Of a stretch of 64,000 nucleotides of DNA, positions 11,549-23,866 are shown one piece after another. Source of the stretch: Isoetes taiwanensis. Taxonomy: Eukaryota > Streptophyta > Lycopodiopsida > Isoetales > Isoetaceae. Numbering within the stretch: position 1 is the stretch's first letter; each line of letters starts with the position of its first letter. The notes under the pieces were generated by a model. It searched no databases. It was not told the DNA's origin and worked only from the letters and a program-made list of their open reading frames with translations. The position numbers were made by a program, and so were the translations under genes. Where the stretch lies: NCBI GenBank assembly GCA_021234155.1, contig JAJEKV010000205.1, positions 1,035,501 to 1,099,500 of the forward strand. The letters are read 5' to 3'.

Positions 11549-12223
11549 TTGGCTGGCATTCTCGAGCAGCAGTTGACCCGCTGGGCAGAGGCAGCAGATG
11601 TGCGAGCCCTCACACAGGCAGGCTTTAGACCCCGCCACTCAACGATTGACCATATCTTTACACTGCGGGCACTGATTGAAGACAGCCGGAATCATCGGCA
11701 GGACTTGTATTGCTGCTTTGTGGACTTCGCGAAGGCTTTTGATACGGTTCCCCGGGAAAAGCTGTGGGCTAGACTGCGTCAACTGGGGCTCCCGCTGCCT
11801 GTGCAGAATGCCATATACAGGTTGTATGAGAGTTGTTTTGGCAGGATGCAGCCGACGGGCCAAGCATTCACCCGAGGTATCCGGTCCCCAGGTTGCCCCC
11901 CCCTCTCGCCAACACTTTTTGGCCTCTACATTGATCAGTTAGAGCCCTGGCTTACTGAGCATGGGGGGGATGGCATACAGCTTTTGCACCAGGTCATCCG
12001 CCAGCTCATCTATGCGGACGATGTTGGCCTGCTGGCCCACACCCCAGAAGCTATGCAGTCTCACCTGGATGCCCTAGACACATTTTGTCAGGCTACAGAC
12101 ATGCGCGTGAATCTGGCCAAGACCAGGGTGGTTCTCATATCCTCTTCACGTCACCCCATGCCTCCCAGACGCACATCCCGGGGGGGGGCGGCTGTGGGCG
12201 TCCGCCCATCTACAAGTACCTAG
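11549..12223 (+). pseudogene. LINE reverse transcriptase domain (copy A)
   Basis: A 224-residue open frame holds the RT core: GFRPRHSTIDHIFTLR, CCFVDFAKAFDTVPR (motif A with catalytic Asp), SPGCPPLSPTLFGLYID (motif B region), and QLIYADDVGLLA (motif C with YADD). It then reads RVNLAKTRVVL and, in another frame, YKYLGVEFP. The RT polymerises cDNA from the nicked chromosomal end. The frame starts inside the domain because the upstream part (10740-11550) is broken by small indels. It is 5'-linked to the endonuclease above, the usual ORF2 order. The LINE clade was not determined. Confidence 0.85.
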
Positions 12224-12884
12224 GGGTGGAGTTCCCCTCCTCGCTCTCTTTGGGGGCGTCTATCCCACTGCGGGTGACAAATGGGCTGGAAAGCGCTTTA
12301 TGCCATGCAGAACTTGATCACCGTGCGAGCTCTATGATTGGGGCCATCGGGCCACATCCATTCGCACCGGTCGAGCATGTCCTTCAGCGGGTCGAGGTTT
12401 GGGGCCCGGTCGTCTCTTTGGCGACACTGGAATGACTTGGGAGCGAGGTGCAAAAGGCATTTTGGCACGCGGGCACTTGGGGTGAAACCCAGTCCCCTAT
12501 CGACACCGCCGCAGAGGCGGTTTCTTGCCGCTTCACGGGCAGCCCTTGATAGACACATCGTCTATTTTGTAAAGTGGTTACTATGGGTGATGCTCGGCTC
12601 CCGCTTTTTGGCTTGCTTGTGGCAATGGGTCCAGTGGCTTAGGGCCTGTTGGAGGGTAAGAGAGATCAGTGGTTCGCCGGATGGAGCGATGCGGGAGAGC
12701 ACGGATCGCGTGAACCAGGTGGACACAGCGGCCGATCGCGGGAGTACCTAGACGCTTGTTTCCTTGGCAAGCTCTGGGACCCCGGCGCTCTAGAGCATGT
12801 CAAAACGGCCCATTACAAGGACCACATCAACCCCGTGTTAGCCCGGGGCCCACAGCTCTACACGTTCGTTCCCATTTGCCCAAA

Positions 12885-13325
12885 GCTTGAGACTCATTGC
12901 CTCCATTCGCAGACGGTGCCCACCATCTTCGCATCCGAGGCAGGCGGTGGTCTTTAAAGGTGATAAATTCCAAAAAAAAAAGTAACATTGCCCCTGAAAA
13001 AGCGCAGACTCATTGCCTCCATTCGCACAGGTGCCCACCATCTTCGCATTGAGACGGGCAGGTGGTCTTTAAAGGTGATAAATTCCAAAAAAAAAAAAGG
13101 TAACATGGTAACTCGAATGGAGGTACCCACCATCTTCGCATCGAGACGGGCAGGTGGTCTTTAAAGGTGATAAATTCCAAAAAAAAAAAAGGTAACATGG
13201 TAACTCGAATGGAGGTGCCCACCATCTTCGCATCGAGACGGGCAGATGGTAACTCGAATGGAGGTGCCCACCATCTTCGCATCGAGACGGGCCGGTGGTC
13301 TTTAAAGGTGACATTTAAAGGTGAC
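12885..13325 (+). repeat. Minisatellite that includes LINE-derived sequence
   Basis: Units contain GTGCCCACCATCTTCGCATC, GAGACGGGCAGGTGG, TCTTTAAAGGTGATAAATTCC, an A-run of 9-12, and GTAACATGGTAACTCGAATGG. Four to five copies are present with internal deletions. The first part of the unit equals the LINE 3' region (compare 42490-42540), so the array grew from the broken end of LINE copy A. Open frames on the minus strand here are repeat artefacts. Confidence 0.8.
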
Positions 13326-13335
13326 CAAAAAGTGT

Positions 13336-13835
13336 GATGTCTCACACGTCGCGCCTGGTCAAGAAACTAAAGTTTAGTTTTTGAACGAGGCGCTACCTGT
13401 GAGACCTTCATACTTAGACCATGTCCAAACTAGACCAAAACAAGCTCCAAATCGACCAAGTAAGGGGTCGATTCTGCCTGATTTGTTGAGTCTGTTAGCC
13501 CTACACCCTTAGTTCACTTACATTGGACATGTTTTGATCCAAATGGGACCGATGTCTCACACGTCACGCCTGGTCAAGAAACTGAAGTTTAGTTTTTGAA
13601 CGTGGCGCTACCTGTGAGACCTTGCCCAAAGTTGCCTAAACAAGCTCCAAATCGACCAAGTAAGAGGTCGATTCTGCCTGATTTGTTGAGTCTGTTAGCC
13701 CTACACCCTTAGTTTACCCAAATTGGACATGTTTTGATCAAAATGGGACTGATGTCTCACACGTCGCGCCTGGTCAAGAAACTAAAGTTCAGCTTTTGAA
13801 CGAGGCGCTACCTGTGAGACCTCCAAACTTTGAAC
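13336..13835 (+). repeat. Three ~200-bp units, each starting with a 67-bp hairpin
   Basis: Units start at about 13336, 13551 and 13751. Each begins with an imperfect inverted repeat: GTCTCACACGTCGCGCCT and, 31 bases on, AGGCGCTACCTGTGAGAC (13339-13405, 13554-13620, 13754-13820). The arms match at 16 of 18 positions in unit 1. The remainder of units 1 and 2 shares AAATCGACCAAGTAAG and GATTTGTTGAGTCTGTTAGC. Function unknown; this may be the LTR-proximal region of a decayed element. Confidence 0.75.
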
Positions 13836-16800
13836 CTCCATAACTTGAGCTACAGAGCTCCAAATCGCCTGAAATTTGTTGTAATAGGACCGTTAGACAG
13901 CCTAGAATCCATTTATGACCTCAAATTAGGCTAGAAATGTCAAACCCCAGCCCAAAATGACCAAAATTGCTCAAACCCTTGAATTGTTTTTCCAAACTGT
14001 GGTTTGTTTGTAAATAGAAGCATACCCCATTAGTAGCTCGCAAGTATTGCTTTCGGCTCGAAGCTGATGCCTTACTCCTAGATAGAAGTGCTCAAGGACA
14101 CCCCTTTGTAAAGTCATCTAGACCTCAGCATAGCAACCCAAGTCCAACTGTTGGTACATCACCTCTGCTCATGCCCAAGGCATAAACCTTGACCTAATTT
14201 TGTGTCCTTCTAATAGAGTTTGACTTATATAGCCGCCACATTGACACTCCCTATTGCCAGAATACCTAGAAAGGAGCTAGAGTCTAGAGCTACCCAAGTC
14301 ACTCCATGTGTAGACATTCGACTCCTCCAAACCAACTATGCTAGGACCTTAGAGTATCTCTCAAACATCATGGAGGTTTTGCAAAACAAACCTCGTTTCA
14401 TACCATACCACATGTCCTAATGTCCATAGACTTGTAGATTATAGATATGTCTTCGTAATGCTTTTGCCGAGCCATCTTGCTTGCTTATAGAGCCCGAATG
14501 TTGTAGGAGAGCCTTCAAGTAGACCCTTAGATTCTAGGATATCTGGCGTTGCTCGAAAGCACTGAGGGACGAGCCACCAAGAGCGAGAGTGAGGCAACTT
14601 CTTGAAGACATCAAGGTCCCAACCGATGTAAGGCGGATAAGGAGAGGGAGACCGAAAAGGCAGACCCAAGAGAGGGAAGCACAACGATAAACACCTCAAC
14701 CGACAAACGAGTAGAACAGGACACCACCAACCTATCATCAATCTTCATCAAATGGGAAGGATATTTGGTAACCAGCGGCATCAAGAATTTTCTAGATGTC
14801 AACCTCTCGGCTACCACGTCCATGAGCTCACATCGAAAAGAGGATCTCAATGCCTTCACCAACTCGACGCACATGAGTTTCAAATGGAAGAAGCGCAAGG
14901 CAACAAAATACAAGTGCGGGGAAGACGTTAGACATCGATGCCGCATTAGCATCACGAGGTAGGGCCAGAGGGCATAATCTTCCATCGAGGAGAGAAGTCA
15001 TGGCGACACAGGAGCATATAGAAACAGGAGGAAAGACCACCACGACCTTGCAGCCCAGCAGCTCAAGCGAATGTCATGAAACGTCAACAAAAGGAGCAAC
15101 CAAACTAGGCAATCACAAAGCACCTACGGCGACCAGGACGAGTTTCCAGCTCCCTTGCACCCAGGGAGAGAACTTTCATCGGGTTCCAAATAAGTAGGAG
15201 ACCATGAGAGGGAGGAGACGCATATCAAGGAGGAGAATATCCCACTCGAACAAGAATTCCCGACCCAGAAACACCTAGAAACCAAAGGAAGGACGACCTT
15301 ACTACGTCAGCCAAGGAGTACAAGACTCGAATGGATAGGACCCAAAGGACGAAGGAGACGACCTAGCCAGCAGGTACAAATCACGCAAAGGTGACCAAAA
15401 GGAGCTATGATAGGTGCAATGGAGATGATCACACTTCCAGGCACAAGAGATGCACCTCGGAATGGAGCAAAGCCCAAGCAACAGGAGTCGCACTCAGAAA
15501 TTCAACCTGCGGAGGAATGACAAGGCATGCCTACCGACCACGATCTCAGAGCTTCGAAGACATTCAAGAATGCCCGACTGCAACGGCCAGGTGATCCTAC
15601 TCAAGTGATCAACGGCACCGCACATCGGCAACACTTGACGAACTTATGACACGAGTGGCCTCAACAATAGAAGGAGGAACGACCCGACATCAACGAGCCA
15701 ACTAAGAAGGCAATATCTCGACGACCATAGCTCCACCTTGTGGTAATATAGGGTGATGCCCTATGACACGGGTATTAGATGGAGATGCACTTTATTTAAA
15801 GGCAATTTGCGACAAGGAAATATGCCTTCAACAACTAGGTGATGGCTTCGCCGGTACTCCTACCAAGAATTAGAAGAGAAGAAGCCAATCACATCTCCCG
15901 ACATGGGCACATCAAATGCCCAAGGTAGAAGCATTCTAAGCACCTTAACGACAAGGATAGCAACTGAAGCACCTTCAAAGAAAAAAAAGAGAGTTCAAGA
16001 TAACAACCGGGCTATCCAACGACAAGAGTATATCTAAGGCGGTACTTCTTCAACTCAAGGGTAAAAGCTGCACATATAAGGATCCATCATCCCGACAACG
16101 AGCCATCAGGAGGAGAGCCATGATGCCTTACTTGCGAGAGAGACCGACATGCATAGAGGGACAAAGGCCGAGGAACTGAAATTTGGAGAAGTGCTAGCAA
16201 CCGACTTCTTCCACGAGCTCCCTAGAGGCAACGGGGAGGATCAAACCGACGAGCACAATCTAAGCCACCTGGGAAGGTACCTCAAGACAGGGGAAGACAA
16301 AGATAGCACGATTGGAGCGTGACAACGCGTCAAGCCATGTGATCGAGGGATCAAACAAGGAAGTTTGGAAACTTCGATGGAGAAGCAACTAAAGCGAGGC
16401 GAGCCGATGACTTGCACGCGGACTTGCATGCAACTTGGTGAACCCAAGGATGGACGATTCAAAGAACAACTGCAGAAGAGCACAACTCCAGAGGAGTATA
16501 GCCAAAGGAATCGCGCACAGCCTCAAGAGACGCCTTCAAATAGCTTTAAGTATCATGAAGGGGGGAACAGTTACCGCCCGAGAACATGATCAGGAAGCAG
16601 ACCGAAATGTCGAAGCATCAACGACCACCACACCTTTAGTTAGAATGTGATGCAAAGCGTGTTGTGCCATAGCCGACAAACATCGGAGGGCCCAAGTACA
16701 TCAACAAGTTACCCCGGAGTACGAGCTGACGTACAAATAGGAGGATATGGATCGTCAACACCATTGCATCGGGAGGAACACCGATGACATTGTCAAGGAG

Positions 16801-17766
16801 TAGGTGTGCAACTCGGAGGGAGGCACAAAGGGGACCTAATAGCTCTAGTAGTAATTGTAATTATGTAAGTTATATGCTTTGCATATATAGTTCCCTTGTT
16901 ATTCCCCCCCATAGCGTAACAGATCAAAGGAAGAGATGTCAGGCAATTTGCAGGGGTGAAGCAATCAACATCCTCAACACTCTTCGGGCAACAAGAGGAC
17001 TCGATGTATGAGACGTCGATAGAGTCGAAGAAACAATATCGGATACAGAGTCGTCCTTTAGCCGCCAAGACAAAGAGTTCAAGATGAAAGATCTTTTCAA
17101 CGGCGCCACCTTGGGCTTTGAAAAGCGGCATGGAAGATTTCAAGTGATCAACTACACCATCAAGCCACTAGCAATGAGAGGCTTCTAACGAACAAAGTCA
17201 ACCTCTACATCAAAGAGGAGCCACCGTCAAGGAGACTGAAGTATCGGCGACTGGGAAGAACGCGTCCTTGCTACTTCAAGCGAGCAACGAAAGTGGATGA
17301 GCTTCTAGCAAGGTCAAGGATCTAAGGCCATGGGGCCTAGTAGGTTAAATGTAGGGATGGTAACATCCATATTGGGATTAGAAGGCATTGTTAGATATTC
17401 TCCCGCCGAAGGATTGCCCCAATATTGAGCTAAGCGTCAAGTATTGGGAAGGAAACGCATAGGAGTAACTAAAATTATACACGATTGTTAACAGACATCC
17501 AACATATTGAAACCACTTGGTGAGATTGATCTCCTCACTAAGAAGGAATCATTACTAGGATAATTGTTGACCATGTATAAATCTAGTACCCCCAAAAGAA
17601 TAATCCAACCGAAAGAAAAGAAGTAATCTAACAAGTCCGGCCAACTTGTTACGATGACATCAATTCGATTGGTAGGAATATTCCAAGAGTTTAAATAACT
17701 AAGAAAGGGGGAATCTCTAGAATATAAAAGAATAGTACATGTAAGGTACATCTAAAATAAGAATTA
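13836..17766. other. Decayed repetitive DNA without a recognisable gene
   Basis: This stretch is relatively rich in AC/AG and has several medium open frames (for example 16365-16589 plus, 16793-17143 minus), but none shows a motif of a known family. Its character is that of a long non-autonomous retroelement interior or an old LTR element with many stops. A block at 17330-17460 (GGGATGGTAACATCC and following) resembles the 3' non-coding boundary of LTR elements, without a clear terminus. I assign no function. Confidence 0.35.
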
Positions 17767-17795
17767 CTAGAAACGTGTGCCCGGCGATGCCGGGC
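17767..17795 (-). mobile_element. Helitron 3' terminus (hairpin and CTAG|T)
   Basis: Read on the minus strand the sequence is GCCCGGC-ATC-GCCGGGC (plus 17779-17795), then ACACGTTT, then CTAG (17767-17770), then T in the flank. A perfect 7-bp GC-rich stem 8 bases before CTRR-T is the standard Helitron 3' end. A helicase remnant of the same orientation lies 1 kb upstream (18783-19125). The 5' TC end was not located. Confidence 0.75.
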
Positions 17796-18782
17796 ATTAG
17801 TCATGGACGTATGCAGGCATTTATGTGTGTTAGTTGTGGTTGTGTCGTGAATGTGCACAATGCATCGAAGGCAATATATGTGTAGGTGGAAATAGACACA
17901 TATAGATACTGAACAAATTGTACCTTTTAAAAGTGTACACATAATATGAAGTTCAAACAAAATGTTAAACAAATATACTGGTTCTATACGCAAATACAAA
18001 ATATTTTTAGTGCAAAATGAGGTTATGTTCGTCAATCTCAATAGATCCACATCATGAAGAACCTGTCCCAAAGAACTCTAGGAACGTCCGTCGGCTCGAT
18101 GTGAAGCTCAGTTGCGAAGCTGATAGGTATAGAAGCTCCTCCCGTCGTGCCTATGGTGGCGAACATGAACGTGTAAACATGCTCTGATACCATGTCCCAC
18201 ACGCGCGACTCAGGTGTACCAACAACAATATTATGCTTTTATAGGAACTCAGGAAGCTCGTAATCACCAACTGCGTCATGTGGAATCGATGCCCAAGCCT
18301 TGAACCGTCTCCCATCACAAACACCAATGTGTGTGATGCCTCCTAGCGTGAAGCAAGTTCCCCTGCATGTATACTTAGAGGGGAACTTTTTTTACTCCAA
18401 CACAGCAACACGCCAGAGTGTGTTATCAACTATCGCATAACTCCCTACAATAATAAGATATCATTTCAGAAAAAGATAGGAAACATGCATTGATGAACTT
18501 CTTAATAAATGATAGAATATCCTATTAAGAAGCATATAAGCAATTGTTATTGTTGGAACTAACAAATCTTACACTCACCATCCCTACGATGTACATGACT
18601 ATCGCCCTTGGCTTAGGATTTCCAAGTTCCTGAGGTACAAAAGGTGTGTAGGGCTTCATGATTTGCACACATTCAGAAGATCAATAAACATCCAAGAAGC
18701 ATGAAAACCTTTGAAAAAAAACACATATACATGCAATATATGGACATTACAACGTTAGTCAAGGACATGACACTTACCTCCA
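17796..18782 (-). pseudogene. Decayed coding-like fragment with a possible intron, inside the Helitron
   Basis: On the minus strand, about 18444 to 18048 reads as one frame of some 130 residues with two in-frame TAA codons. It includes NTLWRVAVLE, YTCRGTCFTLGGITHIGVCD, RRFKAWASIP and VPRVLWDRFF. Upstream (about 18665-18579) a second open stretch, PYTPFVPQELGNPKPRAIV, ends at a good donor (GATG|GTGAGT) and an acceptor TAG precedes the first stretch (intron about 18445-18578), although the phases no longer agree. The TAA codons could be CAA changed by C-to-T. I do not recognise the family. A captured host gene fragment is the simplest explanation. Confidence 0.35.
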
Positions 18783-19125
18783 TCACAAAGCATCCGCGTA
18801 AACCACGTTCCTTGTGAACCTTGAAACGGTAGTGGCGTCTTCTTGAGGCATGGATGGTGGGTCTTTGATAGCAACCCGAATTCCTTGTCGATTTTGTACC
18901 CTTGAGAATGCCACATATAATTGTCCATGCGTAAAGACAGGCTTTGGAAGATATATCCTCACCTTATGCATTGTTTGGCCCTGGGACTTGTTTAAGGTCA
19001 TGGCAAAGGCCGGCCGCAAAGGGAATTGCACCCTTTCAAACTGAAATGGCAAACCTCTAAGTATGATCTTTGTCTTGTTAAACTTAGTCCAAAAACATGT
19101 CATTAAGAGAGGGACCCCATTAGAA
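18783..19125 (-). pseudogene. Helitron RepHel helicase, C-terminal remnant
   Basis: The 106-residue frame contains LPFQFERVQFPLRPAFAMTL, NKSQGQTM and HGQLYVAFSRV, the last conserved motifs of the PIF1-type helicase of Helitron Rep-helicase proteins. It ends with NVVYADAL, like the usual C terminus of plant copies. Just upstream SNGVPLLM corresponds to the preceding helicase segment, but the ATPase motifs and the Rep domain are absent. The element is thus non-autonomous. It lies in the right orientation for the 3' hairpin at 17779-17795. Confidence 0.8.
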
Positions 19126-20488
19126 GTCGATATGAACTATTAGAGAGTGGGATAGCACTTAGTATCATCTCAATCTTGTATATGCAAAATAGATATAGAA
19201 AAATCAATAGCAAATCTAATGGGAGGGCACTTTTACTTCTTAATACTATGTAGCATACAGTTATTTCAAGCTTTGGAGATTAGCTTAGTATATCATCTCA
19301 AGCTCGTATTTGCACAATAGGTATAGAAAAATCAATAGCAAATTTGATGGGAGGGCACTTTTAACTTCTTAATATTATATAGCATGCAATTCTTTCGAGC
19401 ATTGAACATAAAAAAATAAAAAAAAAAGATGGAAGTTAGATGGAACACAACATATTTTTCTAATGCATGATGTCGGCAAGCTTTGCACAAACATTGCGAT
19501 GAGGTAGGCAATTTAAGAATAATGTGAAAGCGCAATTTTATTGAATGTACCAAATTCTACAAATGATGCATGTGCCACTATTGCTTCCACATTGCAATCT
19601 CCAAATTCGATACATATGTGATCACAAAGCCCAATGTAAACGTTAACCAAAACCGCAATATCTTACTATCATGAATCTCTGTTCTAGAAATAGATAGATT
19701 TCCATTTATTTAAGGGCACTAAACCCTTTGCTTTTCCAAACATGGCACTTGCAAAAGGACAACATTTGTGCTTTTTGAATAATGAAGTATAAAAATTGTT
19801 AAGTAGCTGGTCAAAGGTCATTGTAATATGATGCAAAACGACATTACAAATATAAAACAAAACCCACAACCGAATTATGCATTTGATGAAAATAACAACT
19901 TGTCAAGCAACCTAGGTAAGTATAAGAAATTAGTAAGAGGATCTGAAATGGTTGCCGATCTTGGAACTTTTCATATTTGATACTTTCCAGATATGAGCAC
20001 AGATCAAAACTGAGCTTGATCACTGCAAAACCAGAAAAAAAAAAATTAAGAGACATTGATCAAAATAATTTTGCACAAATAATGCGGAAAAGTCAAGCAA
20101 AATAAAGAGTTCTAAAAAATTATATTACTTCTACCCACCATTTGCATCATAGAATGCATGCATATGCATTTTTCCAAAAGAATCATAAGGAATTAAGTCC
20201 AAACAAAAAAGAACTTCCATGCAAACATAGTTTGAATCACTAAAGCATGCCTCTAAATGAGATGTCATAGAAATAGGCAGTGAGATTCTTACTGAATATT
20301 GCCTACAAACCAGCATTGCCACGACATATTGCATGATGCCTATGAGTCCCGAAGTGCCTAAATATGACAATAGAAGCTGTGGACCTATGATTGGCAAACT
20401 TGGCCATGAGTTCTCAATGCACTAAACTTCAACAACATTCCCTTGAGCAGAATCGGCTTAGCACTTATACAACTACATCGAATTGACC
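19126..20488. other. AT-rich DNA, no gene identified
   Basis: Contains a pair of similar ~130-bp stretches (about 19140-19270 and 19285-19400, sharing AATAGATATAGAAAAATCAA and AATGGGAGGGCACTTTTA-like text). A minus-strand frame (20131-20397, 88 aa) contains hydrophobic segments but no motif I can name; it may be intron or flank of the transporter fragment that follows. Confidence 0.4.
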
Positions 20489-20735
20489 TCAACCTCTGGT
20501 TAGGGCTTCAGCAAACAGTATGCCTAATAAGATTATAAAAATGTCAGAGGTCTTTTCTAGCCTACTAAACTTCTCATCAATGATCTGGAGATGAAAAGCA
20601 ACAGGAAATACCAAGCCAAGCATTGCACAAACTGTGCGACCAACCACAAAAATAAAAGCATTGAATCCTGACATAGATGCTGCCACCAGCACAACTACCG
20701 CCACTAAAATTCGCTGCAGTCCGTTTTAGCAGTCT
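20489..20735 (-). pseudogene. C-terminal fragment resembling AVT/AAAP amino-acid transporters
   Basis: The minus-strand frame reads LVAVVVLVAASMSGFNAF, then VVGRTVCAMLGLVFPVAFHL, a charged loop (DEKFSRLEKTSD), and IFIILLGILFA. Two hydrophobic segments with the pattern N/F-x-F-x-x-V-G-x-x-x-C-x-x-L-G-x-V-x-P-x-x-F-H-L match, as I know it, the last membrane helices of vacuolar amino-acid transporters of the AVT3 type. The usual G-T-W/Y ending after the last helix is missing, and a stop lies directly upstream (or the exon begins there). It is in the same orientation as the Helitron remnant 1.4 kb downstream, so capture is possible. The assignment rests on about 70 residues. Confidence 0.4.
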
Positions 20736-22676
20736 ACAACAGTCTTGTAGATGATATCCTAGCTCTATCCATGACTGCTCCAAAAGCACCTCCGAACAGT
20801 AAAATCAACTTTGAAGTACTTTACAAAACATATGTATTTATGCTATTCACATACATTCATTCAGCTTGTTATTCATGCTTGACTATTTAATGACATTCAT
20901 GCCCTTAACGACATAAGTAACGTTCATGCCATTAACATACATTCATATACATTCTTGCCCTTAGCGACAACAATAAAATTGGATAAAGGCGAAAAGACGA
21001 TGACATTATTAATGCAGACACTTCCAAAATACACCAGCATGCAAATATCAAATTTTGTTAAGCACATTGCAGTCCTCTCCCAAGATACACCAGCATGCAT
21101 CATGTAGCCCTAGCATGCAAGCAACACATAAGCAGAAAATGTATAAAGTGTAGGCTTCTTTAAGTTCACAGCCAAATAGAAAGAACAAAGATTAAGTACC
21201 TCATGAGTAAATGTACTTACGATAGTCCAAGGTTGCATGGATCTAACTTCACTAATTTGTGTCATTCTTGTAGCCTGCACACATGAGAAAAGACAATCAA
21301 CCTACTGATATTCATCTTGGAAGGAAGCCACATAAATATTTTAAGCATGAATTTCTGCAAAGTAATACCTCAAAGTGGTGAACTATTTGAAGCTTGACAT
21401 CCAGTGGCATATATCCGACCATTCTGGTGTTAAACTGTGCTGTCTTGTATAAAAAGGAAGGCATAAAAAATAACCTATGCAAGTCGCATCAGAAACAAAT
21501 AAATATTATATTTTGCTACACACATTGCAAATCTCTCTCAAAAACATTGGAAGATGCAGCTGTACAAATATGCAAAATTGGACGGGCCATATAGCCAGAC
21601 AGACCAGGGATATGGTAAAGTATATCCAACTATTATGAACAACTGAAATAATAAAACCACACTGCATATATCCTGCATTTCTACATCTTGAGCAGTTAGA
21701 ATTATGTCTATGCCCCTCCTTGACCTTGCAAGAAGAATGCTATTATAAGAGAACCTTAGATTAAACTCTAGGATCTATACCTAATGTGGCCAAAAAGATC
21801 ATTGTTAAAGAAGTAAAGAACTTTAATTTAAACCTCTATCAACAAATCCTTTCTACTAAATGCGTAGGTTTTTGCTGCCAGCAAAATATTTCACGACATT
21901 GACGACTATATGTATATTCTTCGCCAATAACTGCATCTACTGATGACTATCCATCCAAGGCACACTTTTTTTAGTAGAATCCTGATCATAGAGGGATATT
22001 GACAGCAATTAAATACTACTGCACATTCAGCAACAATTCTAATTTTCTTTGACCCATAAAGAAGGCATATGTGGTAGTCAAGTTATTTTATTTCATAAAC
22101 CAAATAGAAAACTATCAAACTCACATTGTGTATGCAAGAAAACAATGCATAACATGAACTACAATCATAATCAAGTACATAAAGGGAAGAACCAGTAAGA
22201 AACAGATAAGAGGACATAACCAAACCCATATGGTAAATTACATGAATATTGTGCCATTCAAGCCTACATTGAACACAATTAAAAATCTTCTCATACCATG
22301 CAAAAGAATTTGGAACTATTACCTACACTCAAAGTGCAAGGTCCACAGGACACCTTATGTTGGAAAAAAACATTTATGCCCTTGCCGAAATGTTTACACC
22401 AAGCGGGGATGAAAATCTAGATGTTTGTCCTGTCAGAAAAATGTTTAAACAAAAAATGCATCACCCACTGTGTGTCTAGATGTATTTCGAGGACATGAAA
22501 AAATAACTCAACATACCTGAAGAAATAAATCACGCCTCAGATTCAGCCACGTGACGATGTTCAAAGCTGCAGATCGCTTCTTTCTGTGGCAACTCAAAGT
22601 TCGTATTAGTGGATCCTTCACTAAAATGTATTTCTGAGGGTGAATCGGCTTTGGCAATTTTTGTTAATGAAATATA
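20736..22676. other. AT-rich DNA, no gene identified
   Basis: No frame with a recognisable motif. Short repeats such as ACATTCAT and CACCAGCATGCA recur around 20850-21110. It may be intron-like flank of the captured fragment or simple repeat DNA. Confidence 0.35.
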
Positions 22677-23335
22677 ACATGAAGAAAATATTGCCTGGAC
22701 CAAGATCACTTGCACTTTTCTGAAGGAAAACATTATAAAAATTCAAAGATGAAGCTAGGAGCATTAAAGAATCCAATCAAAATCAGTAATACATATGCTG
22801 TAGCATTTTATCGTTTATAGACTCCGGCATTCTCAGAACGTTTAGCAACACTCATAGATCGCTCTCTGAGGCCAAGTAACAGAGATGAGGCATATGTGAT
22901 CTTCCAAAAAATAAAAAACAAATATGAACACTGTTATAAACCCAGAGGAACTGCAATAGGCTTAGATCCATATTTACGAATATAAGACAAACATTACATG
23001 AAGAAAAGATTGTCTAGACCCAGATCACTTGCACTTTTCTGTGCTTGCAAAGGAAAACATTATAGGAATTCAAAGATGAATCTAGGAGCATTAGAGAATC
23101 CAATCAAAACCAGTAATACATATGCTGTAGCATTTTATCGTTTATAGACTCCGGTAATCTCAGAGCACTTAACAACACTCATAGATCGCTCTGTGAGGCA
23201 AAGTAACAGATGAGGCATATGTGATCTTCCAGAAAATAAAAAACAAAATATGAACACTGTCATAAACCCGGAGGAACTGCAATAGGCTTAGATCCATATT
23301 TACGAATATAAGGCAAACATTGCAGTAACATGAAG
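22677..23335 (+). repeat. ~320-bp tandem duplication
   Basis: Two units, about 22677-22995 and 22996-23335. Both contain AAGGAAAACATTATA, GCTGTAGCATTTTATCG, TTTATAGACTCCGG and AGGAACTGCAATAGGC. They differ by scattered substitutions and small indels, so the duplication is not very recent. Confidence 0.85.
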
Positions 23336-23832
23336 CATTCCTTTCGCAGGGATCAAATTAAGGAACAAAAATCGCTTTACGTCAGAGGAAGTGGCTTGCT
23401 GAGGTTGAGCTTTTGCAATGGCGTGAACAATATTTACCTGTAGGAAAAGAGGATCTAACCACGTCTTAAAACCACCGCAAAAACCACGTCTCAGAAGTCA
23501 CCCATGTCTAATCAGCAAAAAAAACCACAGAAGCATTGATCCTGGCAGAAACTGCAAAAGAACTTAAGCATTTTAGTAATACATCAGAGTTCATTCGATC
23601 ACGATCTTACCATTTCTAATACCTATGAAAGCACATGTCCCAGTTCAAGCTTCACCACCAAAAATCGTGAGCGCCAAAGGAGGGAGGAAATCGTGAGCGC
23701 AAAATGGAAGAGCAGCGAGAAAGGAAGATAATTCGTACCCACGGGTGCCATCATTCAAAGACCTCTGTCAATTCAAAAACTGGCATTCAATGCTGTTAAC
23801 CCCATCCCGCAAGGGGGACCGCAAGATGAAAG

Positions 23833-23866
23833 GGAACGCCGCATGCGGCGTAAGATGCGGCGTTCC
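23833..23866. repeat. Perfect 12-bp inverted repeat
   Basis: GGAACGCCGCAT (23833-23844) and ATGCGGCGTTCC (23855-23866) with a 10-base loop. A CCCCATCCC motif flanks it on both sides (about 23802 and 23884). Possibly a terminal hairpin of a small element. Confidence 0.6.

Larger units (their letters stand above)
9841..12955 (+). mobile_element. LINE copy A, 3'-truncated by a minisatellite
   Basis: A non-LTR retrotransposon inserted in Copia gag, opposite in direction to it. It carries an endonuclease (EEP fold) region and a reverse transcriptase. The left junction with Copia is the same as that of LINE copy B at about 28637, so the insertion predates duplication of the host Copia. The 5' end is truncated just inside the endonuclease domain in both. 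A copy-specific tandem duplication of about 95 bases lies at 9871-10056 (GTGGCAGCCGATATGGATCT occurs twice). The copy stops near 12955, where the sequence passes into tandem repeats instead of the 3' UTR seen at 42600-43006. Confidence 0.85.

Noticed and set aside
12838-13345. Overlapping minus-strand frames of 67-111 residues with repeated PPFELP and CEDGGH motifs
   Set aside because: They are translations of the LINE-derived minisatellite; the repeat length and lack of stops explain them.
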